64,000 nt of DNA from Exiguobacterium chiriqhucha RW-2. GTDB taxonomy: Bacteria; Bacillota; Bacilli; Exiguobacteriales; Exiguobacteriaceae. Each line of letters starts with the position of its first letter. The first letter of the stretch is position 1. The position numbers were made by a program, and so were the translations under genes. Where the stretch lies: assembly GCF_000416965.1 (NCBI RefSeq), contig NZ_ATCL01000014.1:310001-374000 (forward strand). Reading direction: 5' to 3'. This document shows, one piece after another, positions 57,655 through 64,000 of this stretch. The notes under the pieces were generated by a model, which saw nothing but the letters and a program-made list of their open reading frames with translations, was not told the origin of the DNA and searched no databases.

Positions 57655-58539
57655 TTATTTCTTGACGACCGCGTGGCCCCCGAACTCGTTTCGGAGCGCG
57701 GCGACGACTTTCCCTGAGAACGTGTCGTCCTCGAGCGAGCGGTAGCGCATCATGAGCGACATGGCGATGACCGGGGCCGCCGCCTGTAGCTCGAGCGCCG
57801 TCTCGACCGTCCATTTTCCTTCCCCTGAGGAATGCATGACGCCGCGGATGTCGTCGAGCTTCGCGTCTTTCGAGAACGCGTTCTCGGTCAACTCCATCAA
57901 CCATGAGCGGACGACCGATCCGTGGTTCCAGACGCGGGCGACCTGTTCGTAATCGTAATCGAACGGGCTCTTCTCCAAGATGTCGAACCCTTCGGCGATC
58001 GCCTGCATCATGCCGTATTCGATGCCGTTATGGATCATCTTCAAGAAGTGGCCGCTGCCGGCCGGTCCCGTATACAAGTAGCCGTTCTCGACCGAGAGAT
58101 CTTTGAAGATCGGTTCGATCGTCGGCCAGGCGTCGGCGTCACCACCGACCATCGTGCAGGCGCCGTTGCGGGCACCTTCTGTGCCGCCGCTCGTCCCGCA
58201 GTCGAAGAAGGCGATGCCTTTGGCGCTGAACTGTTCGGCGCGTGCGACCGACAGCTTGTAGTTCGAGTTCCCACCATCGATGACGATGTCACCCGGCTCG
58301 AGCTTCTCAAGCAGTTCTGCCAGTACAGCCTCAGTGATGTCACCGGCCGGCACCATCGCCCAGACGACGCGTGGTGTCTCGAGCGAGTTGACGACGTCCT
58401 CAAGCGTCGGCACGATCTCAAACTTCGATGTCGCCTCGACGTTCCCGGCGTCCGTCCCGACGACGTTGTGACCGTGGTCGCTCAAGTTGAGCGCCAAGTT
58501 GTATCCCATCTTGCCTAATCCAATCAAACCGATTTGCAT
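57655..58539 (-). CDS. 6-phosphogluconate dehydrogenase, short YqeC/GntZ-like form
   Basis: A 294-residue enzyme of the short 6PGDH class (long forms have about 470). It shows I-G-L-G-K-M-G at the NAD(P) site, D-G-G-N-S-N-Y-K, D-C-G-T-S-G-G and the catalytic Lys in H-F-L-K-M-I-H-N-G-I-E-Y. It decarboxylates 6-phosphogluconate to ribulose 5-phosphate, completing gluconate use with gntK and gntP. The start at 58539 follows AGAGGTG at five bases. Its promoter is flanked by two copies of a GAATTTTTTTC motif that also precedes the RpiR gene at 62870. Confidence 0.92.
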   Translation of the reverse strand: MQIGLIGLGKMGYNLALNLSDHGHNVVGTDAGNVEATSKFEIVPTLEDVVNSLETPRVVWAMVPAGDITEAVLAELLEKLEPGDIVIDGGNSNYKLSVARAEQFSAKGIAFFDCGTSGGTEGARNGACTMVGGDADAWPTIEPIFKDLSVENGYLYTGPAGSGHFLKMIHNGIEYGMMQAIAEGFDILEKSPFDYDYEQVARVWNHGSVVRSWLMELTENAFSKDAKLDDIRGVMHSSGEGKWTVETALELQAAAPVIAMSLMMRYRSLEDDTFSGKVVAALRNEFGGHAVVKK

Positions 58540-58556
58540 ATCGTCACCTCTAAATC

Positions 58557-58567
58557 GAATTTTTTTC
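58557..58567. promoter_or_regulatory. RpiR operator candidate A (downstream of gnd -10)
   Basis: GAATTTTTTTC (GAA-N5-TTC dyad), exactly seven T. Same 11-mer as at 58619 and 62824. Confidence 0.55.
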
Positions 58568-58579
58568 CATCTCTCCACT

Positions 58580-58607
58580 ATAATATCAAATTAAATTCGA
58601 TTTACAA
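58580..58607 (-). promoter_or_regulatory. Promoter of the gnd-gntP-gntK operon
   Basis: Minus strand TTGTAA (58602-58607), 16-bp spacer, TATTAT (58580-58585), lying between the two operator candidates. Confidence 0.62.
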
Positions 58608-58618
58608 GTCGAATGACG

Positions 58619-58629
58619 GAATTTTTTTC
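58619..58629. promoter_or_regulatory. RpiR operator candidate B (upstream of gnd -35)
   Basis: GAATTTTTTTC within CGGAATTTTTTTCGAA (58617-58632), a 16-mer identical to 62822-62837 in front of the RpiR gene. Confidence 0.62.
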
Positions 58630-58637
58630 GAAGAACA

Positions 58638-58672
58638 AAAAAAAGCGTCCCGACCTAACGTGTAGGCGGGAC
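58638..58672 (-). terminator. Terminator of the MHYT-GGDEF-EAL gene
   Basis: Stem GCGTCCCG / CGGGACG with long A-run on the left, a U-run for the minus strand. Confidence 0.8.
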
Positions 58673-58677
58673 GAGAA

Positions 58678-61104
58678 TCAGACACTTTTCTTATACGGAT
58701 ACAGGAACGAGTCGAGCTCTTCGGCCGGCATCGGCTTGTTGTAATAGTAGCCTTGTGCCTGGTTGCAATCCTCGGCCTTGAGGAAGGCGACCTGTGCTTT
58801 CGTCTCGACCCCTTCGGCGATGACGTTCAGCCCGAGCTCGTGCGCCATCCGGATGATCGTCTTGACGAGGGCGGCGTCCTTCGAATCGGTCTCGATGTTT
58901 TTCGTGAAGTGTTGGTCGATTTTCAGCGTGTCAATCGGGAACAGCTTCAAGTAGCTGAGAGACGAGTAGCCGGTGCCAAAGTCGTCGATCGACAAGTGGA
59001 CGCCGAGGGCGACGAGTTCCTCCATCGTCTCGATGGCACTTTGCGCGCTCTGGATGACGGTCTCGGTCAACTCAAGCTCGAGATATTCCGGTGCGAGTCC
59101 GGACGCCTCGAGCGCCTGGCTGACGATATCCGGCAAATCTTTTTGCGCGAACTGGAGTGCCGAGATGTTGACGGCAACGCGGAATGGTTCGACGCCCGCA
59201 TCCTGCCACGCCTTGTTCTGCCGGCACGCCTCATTCAAGACGTACTCGCCGAGACGATGGATGCTGCCGGTCTCTTCGGCGATCGGGATGAACTCGGCCG
59301 GGGAGATCATGCCGAGCTCGGGGTGGGTCCAACGCACGAGTGCCTCGACGCCGATGAGCACCTCGGTCTCGAGGTGCACTTGCGGCTGATAATGAATCGA
59401 GAACTCGCCGCGGCCGATGCCTTTCCGGAGCGCCATCGCGAGCTGTGACTTGCGCGCGACAGACTCGTTCATGTCTTTCGTGAAGAACTGGAAGCCGTTC
59501 TTGCCGTCCTCTTTCGCTCGATACATGGCGATGTCGGCGTTCTTCAATAAGTCACCGGCCGTCCGCCCGTCGGACGGATAGAGGCTAATGCCAATCGATA
59601 GGCTCGTGAACACGTCCTCACTTTCGAGCAAGAACGGTTGGTTCAACGCGTTCGTAATCTGTTGGGCGCGGTGGGCGGCAAGGTTACTGCCAGTGTTCGG
59701 CGACAGGATGACGAACTCGTCCCCGCCGAGACGGGCGAGCGTGTCGCTCTTAGTAATCGTCGTCAACAGCCGGTCCGTCACTTGGCGCAAGAAGACGTCG
59801 CCTGATGAGTGGCCGAACCGGTCGTTGATGACCTTGAAGTTGTCGAGGTCAATGTAAAACAACGAGAATGTCGACTCGCTGCCTTGGGAAAGCAAGGCGT
59901 CGAGCCGGTCGTTGAACAGGCGGCGGTTCGGTAGGCCGGTCAGCGTGTCCAAATAGACGAGGTCGTTAATTTGTTCCTCGATTTGCTTCCGTTCACTAAT
60001 ATCTCGGATGATGCTGCTGAAGAAGAGACCTTTCTCCGTCTCCCACGTGCCGAGTGACATCTCGAACGGGAACTCGGTCCCGTCTTTTCGCAAGCCGACG
60101 AGCTCGACCGTACGGCCGATGACGTTTGCTTCGCGCGTCTCGCGATAGCGTTTCATGCCTTGTTCGTGTGCGACTTTAAAGCGCTCGGGCATGATGAGCG
60201 TGATCGATTCCCCGAGCACCTCGCTTGCAGCATATCCGAATAGGCGCTCGGCCCCGTGGTTCCATTGCACGATGCGCCGTTCGGCATCCGCGACGATGAT
60301 GGCATCGTTCGCCGACTCGATGACGGACTGGAACTTCGTTTCGAGTTCGATGGACTGACGCTCGAGCTGCTTCTCATTGCGAAGCGAGATCAGCATCAGT
60401 ACGAACAGCGTTGTGACACTGCCACCAATCCAAAAGGCGAGGAGCGTGCTGTCCATCGAGAAGCCAGTCAGTACTTGTGGCGTCGCGAGCGGAGTGAATT
60501 CGGCCGCACCCATGCCGATATAGTGCATCCCCGATACGGCGAGCCCAATCAACAGTGAACAGACGAGCTTCCGCCAATGGAACCGTGACACGTCCGGGAG
60601 CGAGAATAACAGATAGAGCCCGACGAGCGAGGCGACGAACGCGACGACGGCCGATAATAGCCACATGAACGGATCGAACGTCAATACGGCGTTCATCTGC
60701 ATCGCTTCCATGCCGACGTAATGCATCGACACGATGCCGATACTGATGAAGACGGCGCTGATGACGAGATCGCGCGGTCGCGCCGTCTGTCGGCTGACGA
60801 TATAGAAGGCGAACCCGGACGAGACGATGGCTGGAATGATCGAGGCGATGACGATACCGATATGGTAGGACACATCGGCCTCTAGATGGAAGGCCAACAT
60901 CCCGATGAAATGCATCGCCCAAATGCCGAGCCCGAGACTGAGGGCACCGGCGCTCACCCAACGGATGCGCGACACCCGTTCGGCATACTTGAGCCGACTG
61001 CTAATATCGAGCGAGACGAATGCCGAGAAGACGGCGACGGCGATGGATAACAAGACGAGGGGAAGACTGTATGTACTATGGAGATGGTGTTCGATGGGGA
61101 CCAA
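58678..61104 (-). CDS. Membrane c-di-GMP protein: MHYT-PAS-GGDEF-EAL
   Basis: An 808-residue regulator. Residues 1-235 form a seven-helix MHYT sensor with all three signature motifs (M-H-F-I-G-M, M-H-Y-V-G-M, M-H-Y-I-G-M), thought to bind copper and sense a diatomic gas. A PAS domain (about 250-370; F-G-Y-A-A-S-E-V-L-G) follows, then a diguanylate cyclase domain with intact G-G-D-E-F and a phosphodiesterase domain with E-A-L-V-R-W and D-D-F-G-T-G-Y. Both enzymatic motifs look functional, so net output depends on signal. The start is TTG (61104) with AGAAAGG very close; no ATG is available before the first MHYT helix. Confidence 0.9.
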   Translation of the reverse strand: MVPIEHHLHSTYSLPLVLLSIAVAVFSAFVSLDISSRLKYAERVSRIRWVSAGALSLGLGIWAMHFIGMLAFHLEADVSYHIGIVIASIIPAIVSSGFAFYIVSRQTARPRDLVISAVFISIGIVSMHYVGMEAMQMNAVLTFDPFMWLLSAVVAFVASLVGLYLLFSLPDVSRFHWRKLVCSLLIGLAVSGMHYIGMGAAEFTPLATPQVLTGFSMDSTLLAFWIGGSVTTLFVLMLISLRNEKQLERQSIELETKFQSVIESANDAIIVADAERRIVQWNHGAERLFGYAASEVLGESITLIMPERFKVAHEQGMKRYRETREANVIGRTVELVGLRKDGTEFPFEMSLGTWETEKGLFFSSIIRDISERKQIEEQINDLVYLDTLTGLPNRRLFNDRLDALLSQGSESTFSLFYIDLDNFKVINDRFGHSSGDVFLRQVTDRLLTTITKSDTLARLGGDEFVILSPNTGSNLAAHRAQQITNALNQPFLLESEDVFTSLSIGISLYPSDGRTAGDLLKNADIAMYRAKEDGKNGFQFFTKDMNESVARKSQLAMALRKGIGRGEFSIHYQPQVHLETEVLIGVEALVRWTHPELGMISPAEFIPIAEETGSIHRLGEYVLNEACRQNKAWQDAGVEPFRVAVNISALQFAQKDLPDIVSQALEASGLAPEYLELELTETVIQSAQSAIETMEELVALGVHLSIDDFGTGYSSLSYLKLFPIDTLKIDQHFTKNIETDSKDAALVKTIIRMAHELGLNVIAEGVETKAQVAFLKAEDCNQAQGYYYNKPMPAEELDSFLYPYKKSV

Positions 61105-61280
61105 ACCTTTCTTTAATAATATCGGGACAAATGGACGAAAACGGACAGTTTCTCAAAAATGAGCTTTCCTAGCGTAGCATATTTGTCTTGACGTGAAGGG
61201 AATATTTTCCACGGTGGGTCAATAGTTTGGCACATTAGAAGGATAAACCTATTATCAGCAGACATTGAAATCATATAAAC

Positions 61281-61316
61281 GAAAAACCGTCCCGCTTCAT
61301 GATTGAGAGGGACGGT
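61281..61316 (-). terminator. Terminator of the nuclease two-gene unit
   Basis: Stem ACCGTCCC / GGGACGGT with AAAAA on the left as U-run for the minus strand. Confidence 0.78.
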
Positions 61317-61340
61317 CAAACATATGAAAAACGGGGTGGG

Positions 61341-61934
61341 TTAAAGGGAATCGAACGTCTTGAATATTTTGTCCACGACATTGTCAGCCGTGACATCCAT
61401 CAAGGGGATTTGTTTACTGACGATATGTTGCACGCCCCAGTAATGACGATCGCTACTTTCTTGATTAATGGGAGTGATACGAGAATAACCATTGTCCAAC
61501 TCAATGTTCATCAAATCAGCATTGCGTAATGGATAATAGAATCTCCAATGGTTTGACGGAGAGCACCCTTTCCCCCAGCTCTGCATCGTTTCATTGTCAT
61601 ATACAAATTTGGACAATCGAATACAAGGAAGCTGACTTTCTTTCAACTCTAATTCCTCATCATACAACTCAATCTCCATGACATATAACGGTCCGTCCCG
61701 CCATTCATTTTCAAACTCATTATGGTCTTTGTTTTGAAAGATAAGAATAAAATCACCGATGAACCAACCAGCAAAATCATTGTCTGATTTGTAGCGTAGA
61801 AACTTATCGACGACACTGACGTAATGACTTTTCTCCGGGGCGATAGTTTTCGTGTAGTCCATTAATTTATGTATGTTCTCGTATGTGTTATAGACGACAT
61901 GGAAGGCGTTTCTTACGTTCTCAGTTGAATTCAT
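61341..61934 (-). CDS. Unrecognised protein, partner of the PD-(D/E)XK nuclease
   Basis: A 197-residue soluble, acidic protein that I cannot assign to a family. It has no signal peptide or membrane helix and is rich in aromatic residues (D-F-A-G-W-F-I-G-D-F-I-L-I-F, N-H-W-R-F-Y-Y-P-L). Its ATG lies inside the end of the nuclease gene (14-bp overlap) with AAGGAG eight bases upstream, so it is translationally coupled to it. The two genes are AT-rich beside GC-richer neighbours, and the unit has its own terminator. A role as specificity, sensor or immunity partner of the nuclease is inferred from position only. Confidence 0.6.
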   Translation of the reverse strand: MNSTENVRNAFHVVYNTYENIHKLMDYTKTIAPEKSHYVSVVDKFLRYKSDNDFAGWFIGDFILIFQNKDHNEFENEWRDGPLYVMEIELYDEELELKESQLPCIRLSKFVYDNETMQSWGKGCSPSNHWRFYYPLRNADLMNIELDNGYSRITPINQESSDRHYWGVQHIVSKQIPLMDVTADNVVDKIFKTFDSL

Positions 61935-62694
61935 AATATAGCTCCTTGTTGATTAGGGTATCGTTTTTAAAATCGATTGTTACTTTATTGGTTGAAATGT
62001 TGAAGTTGAATAATTGGTCTGAATGGATGAATGGTGCTCCGTTGATGTCCATATTGATAAAGTCCTCAAACCCTTTTCTCGTCAACAACTCGATTAAATC
62101 TTGGATGATAATCTGTTGAAACTGATCTAATCCATTTAATTGTTTTAATTCATGCAAAAAATCTTGCCAAGAAATGAACCCTAATTCGACACCGTTTTCA
62201 ATTAACTTTCTATTGGACTCTTTGGAATCTCCAATATCATCTTTTACAGCCTTACACATTTGTCGATCCGCAATGAAGAGAAGCACCTTCTCCTTGTTAG
62301 TGCCTTTACGTGCAACAATCCGAGATTCCCTTGCGAGTTGGTGTTTACTTAATGTATACGAGCCATCGTCAGCATCATCCACTGAAGAGAGGCCGCTAAT
62401 AAATTTCACCTCAATTCCGATAATGGTGTCATCAAAAGTGAGTAGAGCATCTAGCTCACCTTCTTGGTCATATGGCCAAAATTCAATCTTATTTGCCCAA
62501 AAGTCGTCAGTGACTCCTTTGATGATTGATTCGACATTCGATGATTGAACTGAATTCGCTAATACTTTTCCAAGTCCGTCTGAAAAGGGAAGATAGCGTA
62601 GAGCACCGAAGACATTGCCTGTTAAATTGTCTTCTAAGCGTTCTGATAAGTTTGAACCGGTACGACTGACTTTTCCTTTAATCTCAGCTAACAC
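61921..62694 (-). CDS. PD-(D/E)XK nuclease-like protein
   Basis: A 257-residue protein with a restriction-endonuclease-type core. After an N-terminal region (N-L-S-E-R-L-E-D-N-L-T-G-N-V-F-G) come E-G-E-L-D-A-L-L (Asp 82), I-I-G-I-E-V-K-F (Glu 95, Lys 97) and S-K-H-Q-L-A-R-E-S-R (Gln 119), the D...E-x-K...Q order of PD-(D/E)XK enzymes. The remaining C-terminal part is unassigned. The start is GTG 62694 with AGGAGG seven bases upstream. A perfect palindrome at 62719-62734 lies at its promoter. AT-rich composition, the overlapping unknown partner and lack of housekeeping context suggest a defence-type island gene (inference). Confidence 0.66.
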   Translation of the reverse strand: MLAEIKGKVSRTGSNLSERLEDNLTGNVFGALRYLPFSDGLGKVLANSVQSSNVESIIKGVTDDFWANKIEFWPYDQEGELDALLTFDDTIIGIEVKFISGLSSVDDADDGSYTLSKHQLARESRIVARKGTNKEKVLLFIADRQMCKAVKDDIGDSKESNRKLIENGVELGFISWQDFLHELKQLNGLDQFQQIIIQDLIELLTRKGFEDFINMDINGAPFIHSDQLFNFNISTNKVTIDFKNDTLINKELYYEFN

Positions 62695-62718
62695 AAACCG
62701 ACCTCCTGATTATTGAAT

Positions 62719-62734
62719 TATGTAAGAATACATA
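62719..62734. promoter_or_regulatory. Palindrome upstream of the nuclease gene
   Basis: TATGTA-AGAA-TACATA, perfect arms, 25 bp before the nuclease start; operator or promoter-proximal control site. Confidence 0.5.
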
Positions 62735-62823
62735 CAGTTATTCGTTAGAAGTAATTTTTTTCCTTTTCAAATCAACATCAACACTTCGTTGAAAATAAAA
62801 TTGAAGGTCAGTCTTTGATTGCG

Positions 62824-62834
62824 GAATTTTTTTC
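62824..62834. promoter_or_regulatory. RpiR operator candidate C (upstream of the rpiR gene)
   Basis: GAATTTTTTTC inside a 16-mer (62822-62837) identical to 58617-58632, 33 bp before the RpiR start. Confidence 0.6.
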
Positions 62835-62869
62835 GAAACGGTATCGTAAAAAGAAAAAGGGTGAGACAT

Positions 62870-63718
62870 ATGGAATCGATGAACGGCCTGGCCCGCATCC
62901 GTGGCGCCTATACGACACTCGGCAAGAAAGAGCAACGCATCGCCGATTATATCTTGAAGCAGCCTGAACGCATCATCCACCATACAATCAATCAAGTCGC
63001 CGACGACCTCGACGTCGCCGAGTCGACCGTGTTCCGTTTCTGTCAGCGCGTCGGCTTCAAAGGCTATCAGGCGCTGAAAATCGCGCTCGCCACCGACGTT
63101 GTCGCACCGCTCCAAGACATTCATGAGGACATCTCGCAAGAAGACACGCCGCTTGAAATCGCGGAGAAGATCTTCACGTCGAACGTGAAGACACTCGAGG
63201 CGACACGACAAATCTTGGATGGGGCCTCACTCGACGAGGCTGTCGCGCTTCTCTTGTCGGCCCGTCGCATCGAATTCTTTGGGAGCGGGGGTTCGGCCGT
63301 TATCGCGCTCGACGCGTATCATAAGTTCGTCCGGAGCGGATTGTTCGTCACGGCGAACTTGGAGTCGCATATGCAGCTCATGTCGGCGTCACAGCTGACG
63401 ATCGACGACGTCGCCGTTCTCATCTCGCACTCGGGCGCCTCGAAAGACACGCTCGATGTGGCAAAGGTGTTGAACGAGCGCGGGGTGCCGACAATCGCCA
63501 TCACAAACTATGCGAAGTCACCGCTCTCAAAACTTTGTGACGTCGCCCTCTATACCGTGTCGCAAGAGACGGAGTTCCGCTCTGAGGCGCTCGCCTCGCG
63601 CATCGCTGAGCTCAGCCTGATTGACGCCTTGTTCACCGTCGTCATGATGCGGCGCGGGGAAGAGGGCAGAGAATCGCTCCAAAAAATGCGTGAAGCCATC
63701 TCGCTTCGACGCATGTGA
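62870..63718 (+). CDS. MurR/RpiR family transcriptional regulator
   Basis: A 282-residue RpiR-type regulator: an N-terminal HTH_6 domain (L-G-K-K-E-Q-R-I-A-D-Y-I-L, V-A-E-S-T-V-F-R-F-C-Q-R-V-G-F-K-G) and a SIS phosphosugar domain (F-F-G-S-G-G-S-A, L-I-S-H-S-G-A-S-K-D-T, A-I-T-N-Y). The start at 62870 follows AGGGTGAG at five bases; a longer TTG frame upstream runs through the operator. The shared 16-mer at 58617 and 62822 suggests it regulates the gluconate operon and itself, with 6-phosphogluconate a plausible ligand of the SIS domain (inference). A terminator follows. Confidence 0.88.
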   Translation: MESMNGLARIRGAYTTLGKKEQRIADYILKQPERIIHHTINQVADDLDVAESTVFRFCQRVGFKGYQALKIALATDVVAPLQDIHEDISQEDTPLEIAEKIFTSNVKTLEATRQILDGASLDEAVALLLSARRIEFFGSGGSAVIALDAYHKFVRSGLFVTANLESHMQLMSASQLTIDDVAVLISHSGASKDTLDVAKVLNERGVPTIAITNYAKSPLSKLCDVALYTVSQETEFRSEALASRIAELSLIDALFTVVMMRRGEEGRESLQKMREAISLRRM

Positions 63719-63722
63719 ACTG

Positions 63723-63747
63723 GCTGGCCATTCGGTCAGCTTTTTTT
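63723..63747 (+). terminator. Terminator of the RpiR gene
   Basis: Stem GCTGGCC / GGTCAGC (one G-T pair), loop ATTC, then seven T. Confidence 0.8.
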
Positions 63748-63784
63748 CATGCAAGGATTATAAATAGGCAAATCGTGGAATTAC

Positions 63785-63810
63785 TATAGACAGATTGATT
63801 TTTGTCTATA
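63785..63810. promoter_or_regulatory. Inverted repeat upstream of the last gene
   Basis: TATAGACA-N10-TGTCTATA, perfect 8-bp arms, 19 bp before the ATG; possible operator or leader hairpin. Confidence 0.45.
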
Positions 63811-63828
63811 CAGAGAGGAACCACCGAT

Positions 63829-64000
63829 ATGAACAACCTTGAATTCTTGACGACCGAACACTATGACGTGTTCAAACAGTTGGCCCAGCGTCTGAACAAT
63901 CCTGGTGACGTCAAGAAAGAGTATTTCTCCGCCTTATACGTGATTGCCGGGAATGAGCGGGTGCGTAACCTCCTCTTGCCGTACATGGACCTCGAGCAAG
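63829..64000 (+). CDS. N-terminal part of a DUF6075/DUF2538-like protein (partial)
   Basis: Only the first 57 codons lie in the window. The start follows GAGAGG about ten bases upstream. The fragment reads L-T-T-E-H-Y-D-V-F-K-Q-L, then K-K-E-Y-F-S-A-L-Y-V-I-A-G-N-E-R-V-R, resembling small DUF6075 or DUF2538 proteins of Firmicutes that share the F-x-A-L-Y-x-I-A-G-N core. The assignment is tentative and the function is unknown. It is separated from the RpiR gene by a terminator and preceded by a perfect inverted repeat. Confidence 0.55.
   Translation, partial: MNNLEFLTTEHYDVFKQLAQRLNNPGDVKKEYFSALYVIAGNERVRNLLLPYMDLEQ

Noticed and set aside
62819-62869. TTG-initiated extension of the RpiR gene
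   Set aside because: It translates the operator 16-mer shared with the gnd promoter, and ATG 62870 has a well-placed ribosome site.
1-64000. CRISPR arrays, tRNA or rRNA genes
   Set aside because: I saw no regularly spaced repeats and no tRNA- or rRNA-like sequence; a dedicated covariance-model search would settle tRNA and small RNA content.

Overview
The window reads as chromosomal DNA of a low-GC-phylum Gram-positive bacterium (Bacillales). Gene content and style (strong AGGAGG ribosome sites, SigA-type promoters, CcpA cre boxes, AraR, paiA/paiB, gntK/gntP, YwnA/YwnB-like pair) with a fairly GC-rich coding composition suggest Exiguobacterium or a close relative. That assignment is inference; no rRNA or other marker is present.

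Layout. 1-6200: end of a HAD phosphatase, an Rrf2 regulator divergent from an NmrA-type oxidoreductase with three matching operator palindromes, a tiny membrane protein, two chemotaxis receptors (one behind a SigD-type promoter) and a VTT membrane protein. 6200-9630: an AT-rich cassette with a secreted bacteriocin-like peptide, two FtsX-like membrane proteins, an ABC ATPase and a 51-residue membrane protein, bracketed by two terminators with an identical 23-nt core. 9630-12950: DUF1801, DUF2200, a MarR gene with palindromic operators, paiA, an opposing haloacid dehalogenase and paiB.

12950-31230 is a large arabinan/arabinose utilisation region: DUF624 protein and AraR on the minus strand, then araNPQ-type oligosaccharide ABC importer, two GH43 arabinanases (one exported, one cytosolic), araB-araD-araA, a GH51 arabinofuranosidase, a Cys-rich DUF6171 protein, aldose 1-epimerase, AraM and two tandem GH43 exo-enzymes. 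AraR-like boxes and cre sites sit at both main promoters. 31376-36312 is a sucrose locus: LacI repressor, a 22-bp perfect operator inside the promoter, sucrose symporter, sucrase and fructokinase.

36387-39537: Fur-controlled siderophore uptake (binding protein and two permeases, no ATPase). 39584-43743: SDR/TetR pair, then LysR divergent from an SDR, acetyltransferase and cyclophilin-like lipoprotein operon. 43877-48469: cytidine deaminase, two paralogous deacetylases flanking an M23 peptidase, an MBL-fold hydrolase and an Lrp regulator. 48508-52348: GntR-regulated alpha-glucoside PTS with a 6-phospho-alpha-glucosidase. 52400-54563: small membrane proteins, a WYL regulator and a dihydrofolate reductase-like protein. 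54712-58539: gluconate catabolism (gnd-gntP-gntK on the minus strand), tied by shared operator motifs to an RpiR regulator at 62870. 58678-61104: an MHYT-PAS-GGDEF-EAL c-di-GMP protein. 61341-62694: an AT-rich two-gene unit encoding a PD-(D/E)XK nuclease-like protein and an unrecognised partner. This unit and the 6.2-9.6 kb cassette are the best candidates for something not yet described. Two genes (50.8 and 52.7 kb) have their best-placed ribosome site in front of an AUA codon.
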